From: Nitrospira sp.
GTDB lineage: Bacteria; Nitrospirota; Nitrospiria; Nitrospirales; Nitrospiraceae
Reading direction: 5' to 3'
Assembly (NCBI GenBank): GCA_025935475.1
Contig: JAICVE010000028.1
Location: 1-14,084 of the forward strand
Length of the DNA: 14,084 bases
The notes under the pieces: generated by a model
What the model was told of the DNA's origin: nothing
Database searches by the model: none
The model's input: the letters and a program-made list of their open reading frames with translations, nothing else
Shown here: piece after piece, positions 1 through 8,051 of the stretch
Layout of the letters: the number at the start of each line of letters is the position of its first letter
Numbering within the stretch: position 1 is the stretch's first letter
Made by a program: the position numbers and the translations under genes

Positions 1-283
1 CGCCAAAGAGAACGATATCCTCGGCACCCCGCTCCTTGAGCAGCTCCAACACGCGACGGAATAGCGTATTGTGCGCCCCCGAGAGGATGCTTAGACCAAT
101 CGCGTCGACGTCCTCTTGAATGGCGGTGTTCACCACCTGTTCCGGCGTTTGATGCAGCCCGGTGTAAACCACTTCCATGCCGGCGTCCCGTAACGCCCGC
201 GCGATGAGTTTCACACCCCGGTCGTGACCGTCGAGTCCCACTTTGCCGATGAGAATGCGCATCGGTGCCACTGTTACTGACAT
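1..283 (-). CDS. Acyl-CoA mutase small subunit, cobalamin-binding domain (partial, 3' end beyond left edge)
   Basis: The first 94 residues are visible and the gene continues past position 1. The B12-binding signature D-x-H-x-x-G is present as D18-G-H20-D-R-G23, where the His is the lower axial ligand to cobalt, and the S-x-L motif follows at S65-I-L67. This is the Rossmann-like cobalamin domain of methylmalonyl-/isobutyryl-CoA mutases, here as a separate chain, as in IcmB or archaeal-type small subunits. The ATG at 283 is preceded by GAGGTGA and lies inside the end of the MBL-fold gene (10-base overlap), suggesting coupled translation. An ATG at 262 (Met8) is a possible shorter start but lacks a good ribosome site. 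It should pair with the large subunit at 1137-2732 to carry adenosylcobalamin. Isobutyryl- versus methylmalonyl-CoA specificity cannot be read from this subunit. Confidence 0.92.
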   Translation of the reverse strand, partial: MSVTVAPMRILIGKVGLDGHDRGVKLIARALRDAGMEVVYTGLHQTPEQVVNTAIQEDVDAIGLSILSGAHNTLFRRVLELLKERGAEDIVLFG

Positions 284-1122
284 GCTGTCACCTCGCGAAG
301 ATAATATTTGCCTTCCGCATCCCTACGGACGTATCCAGCCTGGACGACTGGATCGTGTTCGAAGAGCAACAGCCACTGTTCCTCGAATGCGCGATCCAAC
401 ACCCAGCGTTTCGTCTCCAACGTCTGAATGGGGAAGAGGTCGTAACCCATGATGTACGGGAGCGGGAGATGGGAGACGGTTGGGATCAAATCACCGAGAA
501 AGAACGCGACCTTTCCTTCCGATTCAATTCTGACGCTTTGATGCCACCGCGTGTGACCGGCGGTGACGATGGCCTTCACTCCGGGAACCAGTTCGGTATC
601 GCCATGGAGGAATTCCCACTGATTAAGATGTGCGACCGGCGTAATGTTATCCCGTCGGTAACTGCCTCGCGTGCGTTCGTTGGCGCAGGCAGCGTCTTGA
701 AATTCTCCTTGCTGAACCACGTAGCGCGCGTTTGGAAAGGCCGGACGCACGGTCCCGTCGCCCGCCGTCGTCGTATTGCCTCCCGCGTGATCGAAATGGA
801 GGTGCGTATTGATCACGACATCAATGTCGTCCGGGTACACTCCGAGACGCTTCAGTGATTCCTGCAGCGTGGGCACGCGTTCCACGGCAAACATGCTGTG
901 GAACTTTTCGTTTTCTTTGGCCCCCAGCCCGGTATCGACCAAGATGTGTTTTCCATGGGCTCGGATGAGAAGAGCGGTGATACTTAATGGAATGCGGTTC
1001 AACTCATCCGCTGGACAGCATCGCTCCCACAAGACTTTAGGTACCACTCCAAACATGGCCCCACCGTCCAGCGCAAACCGGCCGTCGCTCACGGGATAAA
1101 TCTCGAATGCCCCGAGCTTCAT
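274..1122 (-). CDS. MBL-fold metallo-hydrolase
   Basis: This 282-residue protein has the metallo-beta-lactamase fold metal site: H107-x-H109-x-D111-H112 (in THLHFDHAGG), H190 (AGHTRWH), D211 (LGD) and a late H256 (FEHD). This full dinuclear-zinc set is typical of glyoxalase II-like and lactonase-like hydrolases acting on thioesters, lactones or similar esters. There is no signal peptide, so it is probably cytoplasmic. The ATG at 1122 has GGAGG five bases upstream, and the gene sits 14 bases after the mutase large-subunit stop and overlaps the small-subunit start by 10 bases. Its position between the two subunits of one enzyme suggests a role tied to acyl-CoA mutase substrates, for example thioester hydrolysis. 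That is inference: the substrate cannot be read from the sequence. Confidence 0.88.
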   Translation of the reverse strand: MKLGAFEIYPVSDGRFALDGGAMFGVVPKVLWERCCPADELNRIPLSITALLIRAHGKHILVDTGLGAKENEKFHSMFAVERVPTLQESLKRLGVYPDDIDVVINTHLHFDHAGGNTTTAGDGTVRPAFPNARYVVQQGEFQDAACANERTRGSYRRDNITPVAHLNQWEFLHGDTELVPGVKAIVTAGHTRWHQSVRIESEGKVAFFLGDLIPTVSHLPLPYIMGYDLFPIQTLETKRWVLDRAFEEQWLLLFEHDPVVQAGYVRRDAEGKYYLREVTACQ

Positions 1123-1136
1123 GTATTGCCTCCGCC

Positions 1137-2732
1137 TCAGAGTACTACCGGTTCACGATAGGCTCCATAAATCTCTTGAAGTGCCGAACAAATTTCGCCC
1201 AGCGTCGCCTTGGCCTTCACTGCCTCGATCAAATAGGGCATCACGTTCTCACCGCAGGACGCCGCTTCCTGCAGTTCTTCCACGGCGCCGGCCATTCTGA
1301 ACGGGTCGCGGGTCTTTCGGAGATCCGACAGCCGCGCCACCTGTTCCTGCTCGACCTCCGCCCCAATTTTCAACGTCGGGATCGGATGCACCTCTTCCTC
1401 GACGTGCTGGTTGACGCCCACGATGATCCGTTGTCCCTGCTCCACTTCCCGCTGGTAGCGCTGTGAAGCATCGAGGATTTCCCGCTGTGGATAGCCCCGT
1501 TCGATCGCTTTGACCATGCCGCCCATGTCGTCCAGTTTCCGGAAATACTCGAGCGCCGCCTCTTCAAGTCGATTCGTGAGCGTTTCGACCAAGTACGAAC
1601 CGCCTAACGGATCCACGCTGTTCGCGACCTCGCTTTCGTGGGCGATGATTTGCTGCGTGCGCAACGCGAGCTTCACCGCCTGTTCTGTCGGCAAGGCGAG
1701 CGTTTCGTCCATTGAGTTCGTGTGGAGCGATTGAGTTCCGCCTAAAACGGCTGCCAGAGCCTGAAGCGTCGTCCGCACGACATTGTTCATGGGCTGCTGA
1801 GCCGTCAATGAGCACCCCGCTGTCTGCGCGTGACAGCGGAGTTGAACCGACCGAGGATCGTTGGGGCGATATCGACGCGTCATCTCACGGGCCCAAAGCC
1901 TCCGGGCCGCTCTGAACTTGGCGACTTCTTCGAAGAAGTCATTGTGCACATTAAAAAAGAAGGACAGTTGCGGGGCGAATCGATCCACAGGAAGACCGGC
2001 CTTGATCCCCTCCTCCACGTACGTGAGTCCATCGTACAGGGTAAAGGCCAACTCCTGGGCCGCCGTCGAACCGGCCTCCCGAATGTGGTACCCGCTGATA
2101 CTGATCGGGTGCCATTTGGGCACGTGCGTCGTGCAGTACGCCACCGTGTCGGTGATGAGACGGAGGGACGGTTCGGGCGGGAACAGCCATTCCTTCTGGG
2201 CGATATATTCTTTCAAGATGTCATTCTGTAACGTGCCGCCCAGCTGTTCGTGAGGTACGCCCCGCCGTTGTGCGACCGCGAGGTACATGGCAAAAAGCAC
2301 GACCGCCGGTCCATTGATCGTCATGGACGTCGTGACCCGATCGAGCGGAATCCCGTCGAACAAGCGTTCCATATCATCCAGAGAAGACACCGCCACACCG
2401 CAGTGTCCGATTTCACCGTGAGCGCGCGGATCATCCGCATCGATTCCCATCAGTGTGGGCATATCGAATGCGACGCTGAGACCGGTCTGCCCGTGCTCGA
2501 GTAAATATTTGAAGCGAAGATTAGTATCATCGGCTGAGCCGAAGCCGGCGAATTGCCGCATCGTCCAGAGCCGGCCTCGATACATCGTGGGATAGACCCC
2601 GCGCGTGTAGGGGTATGAGCCTGGAATGCCCAGATCCTCCCCGGCCGACCAATGCTTCAGATCATCGCCGGTGTATAGGCTGTTGATCTCGAGTCCTGAT
2701 AGTGTGTGAAATCGATCGCGACGTTCTTGCAT
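1137..2732 (-). CDS. B12-dependent acyl-CoA mutase large subunit (isobutyryl-CoA mutase-like; would commonly be labelled methylmalonyl-CoA mutase)
   Basis: The 531-residue chain is the TIM-barrel substrate-binding part of the methylmalonyl-CoA mutase family, without the C-terminal cobalamin domain, which is encoded separately at the left edge. Family hallmarks include YPTMYRGRLWTMRQ (47-60), the catalytic Tyr-His pair Y215-H216 in ISGYHIREAG, the H301-x-Q-T-x-G stretch and SLHTNS (335-340). At the substrate-determining positions it has F61 (Tyr89 in Propionibacterium methylmalonyl-CoA mutase), A88 and Q179 (Arg207 there). These match IcmA Phe80, Ala107 and Gln198, so isobutyryl-CoA to n-butyryl-CoA is the more likely reaction. 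The ATG at 2732 is chosen because GAGGA precedes it and it begins 10 bases after the upstream stop. The frame stays open to 2837, but that would overlap the upstream gene. The reaction assignment is inferred by analogy. Confidence 0.93.
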   Translation of the reverse strand: MQERRDRFHTLSGLEINSLYTGDDLKHWSAGEDLGIPGSYPYTRGVYPTMYRGRLWTMRQFAGFGSADDTNLRFKYLLEHGQTGLSVAFDMPTLMGIDADDPRAHGEIGHCGVAVSSLDDMERLFDGIPLDRVTTSMTINGPAVVLFAMYLAVAQRRGVPHEQLGGTLQNDILKEYIAQKEWLFPPEPSLRLITDTVAYCTTHVPKWHPISISGYHIREAGSTAAQELAFTLYDGLTYVEEGIKAGLPVDRFAPQLSFFFNVHNDFFEEVAKFRAARRLWAREMTRRYRPNDPRSVQLRCHAQTAGCSLTAQQPMNNVVRTTLQALAAVLGGTQSLHTNSMDETLALPTEQAVKLALRTQQIIAHESEVANSVDPLGGSYLVETLTNRLEEAALEYFRKLDDMGGMVKAIERGYPQREILDASQRYQREVEQGQRIIVGVNQHVEEEVHPIPTLKIGAEVEQEQVARLSDLRKTRDPFRMAGAVEELQEAASCGENVMPYLIEAVKAKATLGEICSALQEIYGAYREPVVL

Positions 2733-2742
2733 CGATCCATCC

Positions 2743-3654
2743 TCACTTCTTATGGCTGGTCGCCTCCTGGCGCGCACCGCTCGCTTCATAGAGATAGAAT
2801 CCGCGTCCCGTTTTTCTGCCCAGCCAGCCGAGGTCAACGTAGCGGCGCAGCATTGGGCACGGACGGAATTTGGGATCGCCCAGATCCTGAGAGAGCACCT
2901 CGCAGATCGCGAGCACGGTGTCCAGACCGATGCGGTCCGCCAGAGCCAGCGGCCCGACGGGATGATTCGCTCCGGTGGTCATTGCCAGGTCGATATCCTC
3001 TGCAGAGGCGACTCCGTCTTCTAATGCGAACACGGCTTCGTTGATCATCGGCATCAGCACGCGGTTCACTATAAAACCGGGAACATCTTTGGACACGACC
3101 GATACCTTCCCCAGTCTGCGCGAGAGCTCCAAGACCATCTGCAAAGTATGCTGCGAGGTTTCGGGACCCTGCACAATCTCCACGAGCCGCATCACGGGAA
3201 CCGGATTCATGAAATGCACGCCAAGGACTCGGTCGGGCCGGCTGGATGCAGCACCCAATTTGGTAATTGAAATCGATGAGGTGTTGCTGGCCAGAATCGC
3301 ATGTGGCTGACAGTGCCGGTTCAATTCACCGAAGAGAACCTGCTTGCGAGCCAGGTCCTCCGGAATCGCCTCGATGACCACCTGTGCGTCGCATAATCGA
3401 TCGATCTGCACCACCGGTTGGATCCGTGCCAGTACGTCTTCGGTCTGGCACTGCACGCCACGTTCAATGGCGCGATCAAGGCTGGCGCGTATCTTGGAGA
3501 CGGCCGCGGCTAACAACGGCTCGTCGACGTCCACGAGCAGCACCTGATAGCCGGCCGTCGCGCAGACCTGCGCAATTCCACGCCCCATCTGGCCCGCACC
3601 CACAACCCCGATGCTCTTGATATCCTCGAACTGCATGAGTGACCAGTCATCCAC
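2743..3654 (-). CDS. 3-hydroxyacyl-CoA dehydrogenase (3-hydroxybutyryl-CoA dehydrogenase type)
   Basis: The 303-residue protein has an N-terminal Rossmann NAD(P)-binding motif G19-A-G21-x-x-G24 after a beta strand, then the 3HCDH C-terminal domain. Catalytic positions align with the human enzyme: S126, H147 in GVHFMNPVP, E159 twelve residues later, and N197 in DVPGFIVNR. The length fits short single-function bacterial enzymes such as Hbd rather than FadB/FadJ fusions. It oxidises 3-hydroxybutyryl-CoA to acetoacetyl-CoA (or the reverse), feeding the thiolase encoded just upstream. The start used is a GTG at 3654, four bases after the thiolase stop, with GGAG about ten bases upstream. An ATG at 3636 (Met7) gives a more typical N-terminus but has no good ribosome site. 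It is probably soluble and cytoplasmic. Confidence 0.93.
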   Translation of the reverse strand: MDDWSLMQFEDIKSIGVVGAGQMGRGIAQVCATAGYQVLLVDVDEPLLAAAVSKIRASLDRAIERGVQCQTEDVLARIQPVVQIDRLCDAQVVIEAIPEDLARKQVLFGELNRHCQPHAILASNTSSISITKLGAASSRPDRVLGVHFMNPVPVMRLVEIVQGPETSQHTLQMVLELSRRLGKVSVVSKDVPGFIVNRVLMPMINEAVFALEDGVASAEDIDLAMTTGANHPVGPLALADRIGLDTVLAICEVLSQDLGDPKFRPCPMLRRYVDLGWLGRKTGRGFYLYEASGARQEATSHKK

Positions 3655-3658
3655 CCAG

Positions 3659-4843
3659 TTACCGCTCCACGATCATCGCCAGCGCTTCGCCTCCGCCGAT
3701 GCAGAGGCTCGCTAATCCCCGTCTCGCGCCGCGCGCTTCCATGGCATGCAGCAACGTCGTGAGGATCCGGGCGCCGGTCGCACCGATCGGATGCCCGAGG
3801 GCCACCGCCCCGCCGTTCACATTCACCTTCTTGTCGTCAAGACCCAGTTCGCGGTTGATGGCGAGGGATACAGCCGAAAAGGCTTCGTTGATTTCAAACA
3901 GGTCGATGTCCCCAATCGTCAAGCCTGTTGTCTTGAGCACGCGTTTGATCGCCTCGATCGGCGCGATCGTGAACCACTCCGGCGCCAGCGCGGCTCCGGC
4001 ATACCCGACGATGCGTGCCATCGGGGTGAGCCCAAGACGCGCAGCCTCGCCTTCAGCCATGACAATCAGCGCCGCTGCTCCATCGTTACAGGAAGGCGAA
4101 TTGCCGACGGTCAAAATGCCATCCTCCTGGAAGGCCGGCTTCAAGTCGCGCATCTTGCGGAGATCGGCTCGAGTGGGCTCCTCGTCGTCGGAAACCATCA
4201 CAGGCGGACCTTTGCGCTGTGGCACGTCGACCGGCACGATTTCTCGTTTGAATGTGCCAGACGCCAGGGCTTCACGCGCGCGCCGATAACTTTCTAGCGC
4301 AAAGTCGTCGACCTGCTGTCGAGTCAGTTGGTATTTCCTTGCGCACAACTCCCCGCCGTCGCCCATATGGAAATTGTTGTAGACATCCCATAATCCGTCT
4401 TTGATGAGACTATCCACCAATTCTTTATGGCCAAGTTTGTACCCCTGACGCGCATTCTCGAGCAGATAGGGAGCGCGCGTCATGTTCTCCATCCCACCTG
4501 CCACGACGATCTTGGCCTCGCCAAGTGCAACGGCGTGTGAGGCCATGATGACGGTCTGGATACTCGAACCGCAGACCTTGTTGACGGTCACGGCACCGAC
4601 CGACTGCGGGATTCCTGCTCCAATCGATGCCTGTCTGGCTGGAGCCTGGCCGAGGCCGGCGCTGAGCACGCACCCCATATAGACGCCATCCACACTCTCT
4701 GGAGACACGCGAACCCGCTGGAGCGCTCCGGCAATGGCGACGCTGCCCAACTTCGTCGCCGGTACGGAGCTAAAGATGCCGTTGAAACCGCCCATCGGAG
4801 TTCGCACGGCACTGACAATGACGGCATTCAATGATGGTTTCAC
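3659..4843 (-). CDS. Thiolase family acetyl-CoA C-acyltransferase
   Basis: This 394-residue protein has the standard length and motifs of degradative or biosynthetic thiolases. The acyl-accepting nucleophile is C91 in VNKVCGSS, the NEAF motif follows in the C-terminal half, and the catalytic His and second Cys are H351 in GHPIGATG and C381 in CIGGG. It would cleave acetoacetyl-CoA with CoA into two acetyl-CoA, completing beta-oxidation with the neighbouring hydroxyacyl-CoA dehydrogenase, and could use acetoacetate from tyrosine once activated. It starts with GTG at 4843, overlapping the E2 stop by 4 bases (GTGA), with GGGAG eight bases upstream. Chain-length preference cannot be seen from the sequence. 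Confidence 0.95.
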   Translation of the reverse strand: MKPSLNAVIVSAVRTPMGGFNGIFSSVPATKLGSVAIAGALQRVRVSPESVDGVYMGCVLSAGLGQAPARQASIGAGIPQSVGAVTVNKVCGSSIQTVIMASHAVALGEAKIVVAGGMENMTRAPYLLENARQGYKLGHKELVDSLIKDGLWDVYNNFHMGDGGELCARKYQLTRQQVDDFALESYRRAREALASGTFKREIVPVDVPQRKGPPVMVSDDEEPTRADLRKMRDLKPAFQEDGILTVGNSPSCNDGAAALIVMAEGEAARLGLTPMARIVGYAGAALAPEWFTIAPIEAIKRVLKTTGLTIGDIDLFEINEAFSAVSLAINRELGLDDKKVNVNGGAVALGHPIGATGARILTTLLHAMEARGARRGLASLCIGGGEALAMIVER

Positions 4844-5988
4844 AAGATCTGCTCCCAGTGACCGCCTTCAAGATAGTGTTTCACCTTTGCCATGAACTGA
4901 TCCGCCGTTGCCCCATCGATGACCCGGTGGTCGAACGAGAGGCTCAGGTACGCCATCGGTCTGATCGCAATTGCCTCGTTGATCACGACAGCACGCTTCT
5001 GTACCGCGCCCACCCCGAGGATGGCAATTTGCGGCTGGTGAATAATCGGAGTGCTGAACAAGCTGCCGAAGCCGCCATGGTTCGTGATCGTGAATGTCCC
5101 GCCCTGCACCTCATCGGGGCTGAGCTTCTTGGATCTCGCGCGTTCTGCCAGATCCGCGATCTCTTTCGCGAGTTGGGTGAGGCCCTTGCGATCGGCATGC
5201 CGTACTACCGGAACAAGCAATCCCTCTTCCAGCGCAGTAGCGATTCCAACATGGATATCTTTCTTGATGACGATGCCTTGGTCTCCCCACGTCGCATTGA
5301 CAAGGGGCACATCGCGAAGGGCGCGTGTGACGGCACGGACGACAAATGGCAAGTACGTCAGATCGCGACCTGTCCTGAATGACGCGATGCTGGAAAAGTC
5401 GGCTTCGAAAAACGTGCTGACGTGCGCGGAAGTCTGTCGGCTTTTGACCATCCGGTCCGCGATGGTTTTGCGCATCTGAGTAAGGGGGAGTATCTCTTCC
5501 CCCATGGAGGGCTCCCCGCTTGCCGCCGTCGCCGTACCAGGTGCTGATGTCCGCGCAACGAATTCGAGCACATCTTTCTTACTGACCCGTCCGCCGGCCC
5601 CTGTCCCTTTCAGATGCGCAAGGTCCACACCATGCTCTTTCGCCAACTGCCGGACGGCGGGAGAATGATGCTCCTCACCCGTGGCGTCCGAGTCGAGGGG
5701 ACGAACCACGACCCCGCCCACGCGGCTGATCACCTCCGCCGGAGGCGCACTGTCGATTCGTGCCAACAGTGTTCCGACGGCCACTGTCTCGCCTTCTTTC
5801 ACGAGGATCTCGTTCAGCACGCCGGTCGCCGGCGAGGGGACTTCGAGATCAACTTTTTCGGTTTCGACCTCCAACAACGATTGGTCTTTTTCAATCGCCC
5901 CCCCAAGAGGAATGAGCCACTTCACCACGGTGCCCTCCGCGATGCTTTCGCCGAGTTGAGGCATGATGATATCGGTGGCCACAATCAC
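4840..5988 (-). CDS. 2-oxo acid dehydrogenase complex E2, dihydrolipoyl acyltransferase
   Basis: The 382-residue E2 has three parts in order: one lipoyl domain (about 1-80) with lipoyl-lysine K45 in ETEKVDLEV, a peripheral-subunit-binding domain (about 108-144, starting SPAVRQLAKEHG), and the catalytic domain from about 165, ending with the active-site H354-R-x-x-D358-G in SFDHRVIDG. It transfers the acyl group from E1-bound TPP via lipoate to CoA and forms the complex core. The E1 subunit genes lie directly upstream (12-base gap). The longest start is GTG at 5988, but the GTG at 5982 gives an N-terminus more like other E2s and has GGTG at suitable spacing. The single lipoyl domain suits branched-chain or pyruvate complexes; the E1 beta sequence favours branched-chain. 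No E3 gene is nearby. Confidence 0.95.
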   Translation of the reverse strand: MIVATDIIMPQLGESIAEGTVVKWLIPLGGAIEKDQSLLEVETEKVDLEVPSPATGVLNEILVKEGETVAVGTLLARIDSAPPAEVISRVGGVVVRPLDSDATGEEHHSPAVRQLAKEHGVDLAHLKGTGAGGRVSKKDVLEFVARTSAPGTATAASGEPSMGEEILPLTQMRKTIADRMVKSRQTSAHVSTFFEADFSSIASFRTGRDLTYLPFVVRAVTRALRDVPLVNATWGDQGIVIKKDIHVGIATALEEGLLVPVVRHADRKGLTQLAKEIADLAERARSKKLSPDEVQGGTFTITNHGGFGSLFSTPIIHQPQIAILGVGAVQKRAVVINEAIAIRPMAYLSLSFDHRVIDGATADQFMAKVKHYLEGGHWEQIL

Positions 5989-6000
5989 ACCAAGGTGCGT

Positions 6001-6999
6001 TCAATATGCCGCCAGTTTGCGCGCCGCAGCCACGATGTCAGACGTCTTCGGCAGAAAAAACTCCTCCAGCGGTGTGCTGAACGGCACCGGCGTATCGGGC
6101 GCGGCAATGCGCACAATCGGACCGTCCAAACTGTCGAAGCATTCTTCCGCCAAGAGTGCAGCGACCTCGGCGCCGATGCCACCGGTCTTGTTGTCCTCAT
6201 GCAAGACAATGGCCTTGCTCGTCTTATGCACCGATGAGAAGATTGCCTCCTTGTCGAGAGGCGCCAGCGTGCGGAGATCCACGACTTCCAGGTCAATGCC
6301 TTCTTTCGCTAGCATCTGCGCCGCTTCTAGGGCCAGATGCACCATGGCGCCGTAGGTGATGACCGAGATGTCGTTGCCCGGCCGCTTTACATCGGCTTTG
6401 CCGATCGGGACGATGTAATCGTCCGTTGGCAGGGTCGCCTTGATACGCCGGTAAAGAAATTTGTGTTCGAAGTAAATGACCGGATTCGGGTCGCGGATCG
6501 CCGCTTTGAGCAAACCTTTCGCATCGTAGGGCGTTGACGGCGCGACAAGCTTGAGCCCGGGGGAGTGAAAGAACCAGCCTTCCGGGCATTCCGAATGGAA
6601 CGGCCCACCGTGGATACCGCCGCCGAAAGGCGCACGGATGACCATCGGCACCGCAGCACCCCACCGGTAGTGATTCTTGGCCGCCACCTCGGTGATTTGA
6701 TCGAAGGCGCAAGAAATGAAATCCGCAAACTGCATCTCGACGACCGGACGCAACCCCATCATCGCTGCGCCGATCGCTGCGCCGACAAATCCGGATTCGG
6801 CCAGCGGGGTATCAAGAATTCTCCATTCGCCATACTTGTCTAGAAAGCCTTCGGTAATCCTGAATGCCCCCCCATACTGCCCGATATCTTCCCCCATCAG
6901 AAACACTCGCTCGTCTCGCATCATCTCCTCATCCAGCGCTTGCGAAATGGCCTCCAGGTATGTGACCTCTCCAGTCGCGTGCGATGTTGCAGTCGTCAT
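6001..6999 (-). CDS. 2-oxo acid dehydrogenase E1 component, beta subunit (branched-chain-like)
   Basis: This 332-residue protein is the beta chain of a heterotetrameric TPP-dependent E1. It shows the transketolase pyrimidine-binding domain with the cofactor-activating Glu in PLAESG (E68), the RAPFGGGIHGG loop (122-132), and the transketolase C-terminal domain from about 200. The segments H135-S-E-C-P-E-G-W-F and FEHKFLYR (177-184) resemble the branched-chain enzyme (HSQSPEAFF, FEPKILYR) more than pyruvate dehydrogenase beta, whose matching stretch ends in ENELMYG. This supports 2-oxoisovalerate-type substrates, though sequence alone does not exclude pyruvate or acetoin. The ATG at 6999 overlaps the E1 alpha stop by 4 bases (ATGA), so the two subunits are probably co-translated in equal amounts. 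Confidence 0.95.
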   Translation of the reverse strand: MTTATSHATGEVTYLEAISQALDEEMMRDERVFLMGEDIGQYGGAFRITEGFLDKYGEWRILDTPLAESGFVGAAIGAAMMGLRPVVEMQFADFISCAFDQITEVAAKNHYRWGAAVPMVIRAPFGGGIHGGPFHSECPEGWFFHSPGLKLVAPSTPYDAKGLLKAAIRDPNPVIYFEHKFLYRRIKATLPTDDYIVPIGKADVKRPGNDISVITYGAMVHLALEAAQMLAKEGIDLEVVDLRTLAPLDKEAIFSSVHKTSKAIVLHEDNKTGGIGAEVAALLAEECFDSLDGPIVRIAAPDTPVPFSTPLEEFFLPKTSDIVAAARKLAAY

Positions 7000-8024
7000 G
7001 CGGCACTCCTTGAATGGGTGGCTTGGTGTGAGAGATCGGCGTCTGTGGCGAAAACTCCTTCCAAGACTTCCGGTCCTTCCGGCAACGGACTCTTCTCGGC
7101 AAATTCCAGGGCGGCCTCGACTTCTTTTTTCACCCGCTCGAGGATCTCATGGAAGTAGGTTTCATCCCCGTACCCCGCCTCAATGAGCAGGCGCTCTGCT
7201 GCCAGAATCGGATCTCGTTTTTTCCATTCTTCAAGGAGCTCTGGGGGGACGTATTTGGCCGGGTCGTGCTCGGAGTGGCCATGCATGCGCATGGTCTTGA
7301 ACTCGAAGAACGTCGGTCCCTCACCGGCACGGGCTTTCGCGATTCCGCGCTTGGACGCCAGATAGACGGCCGCGACGTCGTTCCCGTCCACAATCTCCCC
7401 CGGCATTCCGTACGCCTTAGCCCGCTCAACAACATCGGTAATCGCCATCTGTAAGCGGAGCGGTGTCGAATAGGCGTACTGATTGTTGGTGCAGAAGAAC
7501 ACCACGGGAAGCTTCCGCACCGCCGCAAAATTCATGGCTTCGTGGAAATCTCCGCGGCTGGTTCCCCCGTCGCCGGTCCCGGCGACGACGATGCGCGACT
7601 CTCCTCTCATCTTGAAGGCCAAGGCCGCGCCGGTTGCCACCGGCAAATTATCGGCCAAGTGACTGACAAACCCGATGATCCCCCGTTTGAGATCACCCAT
7701 GTGCACGTTGCCATCTTTGCCCTTCGTCGGCCCTGTCCGCTTTCCCAAGTACTGCGCAAGCACTTCGCCCGGCGTGATGCCTCGAATCAGGAAGGCTCCC
7801 ATGTCGCGGTGGAAGGGGGCGATGACATCGTCACGCTCGAGTGCGGAGGCATACCCGACTGCGATGGCCTCCATGCCGTGGCTGGTGTAACAGCCGCCGA
7901 CGATCCGCCCCTGACGATAGAGCGCGGTGATGCGATCCTCCAGCGCCCTGGTAAGCCGGAGATAGTAATACATGTGGAGCAGGTCGGCTCGTTTGATTTG
8001 GCTGGTCACGTCTGCCAGGTCCAT
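6996..8024 (-). CDS. 2-oxo acid dehydrogenase E1 component, alpha subunit
   Basis: The 342-residue alpha chain carries the thiamine-pyrophosphate/Mg motif G151-D-G153 with the matching N180-N181 about 28 residues later. FHRDMG near residue 71 and the loop HGHSEHDPAKY (248-258), the regulatory/active-site loop region of the family, are also visible. It decarboxylates the 2-oxo acid on TPP together with the beta chain. The ATG at 8024 is preceded by AGGAGGG and lies 27 bases after the stop of the PRTase-like gene. The alpha subunit alone does not separate branched-chain from pyruvate or acetoin enzymes. The branched-chain call rests on the beta subunit and on the adjacent acyl-CoA mutase, which could act on isobutyryl-CoA from valine. 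Confidence 0.95.
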   Translation of the reverse strand: MDLADVTSQIKRADLLHMYYYLRLTRALEDRITALYRQGRIVGGCYTSHGMEAIAVGYASALERDDVIAPFHRDMGAFLIRGITPGEVLAQYLGKRTGPTKGKDGNVHMGDLKRGIIGFVSHLADNLPVATGAALAFKMRGESRIVVAGTGDGGTSRGDFHEAMNFAAVRKLPVVFFCTNNQYAYSTPLRLQMAITDVVERAKAYGMPGEIVDGNDVAAVYLASKRGIAKARAGEGPTFFEFKTMRMHGHSEHDPAKYVPPELLEEWKKRDPILAAERLLIEAGYGDETYFHEILERVKKEVEAALEFAEKSPLPEGPEVLEGVFATDADLSHQATHSRSAA

Positions 8025-8051
8025 GAGTCCCTCCTCGCAGAGTAATGGGCG

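Noticed and set aside
2733..2837. N-terminal extension of the mutase large subunit up to 2837
   Set aside because: It would overlap the hydroxyacyl-CoA dehydrogenase by 95 bases, is unlike the family N-terminus, and the ATG at 2732 has a better ribosome site.
5614..6237. 207-codon open frame on the plus strand
   Set aside because: Antisense to E2 and E1 beta, low-complexity and rich in Arg/His, with no family resemblance.
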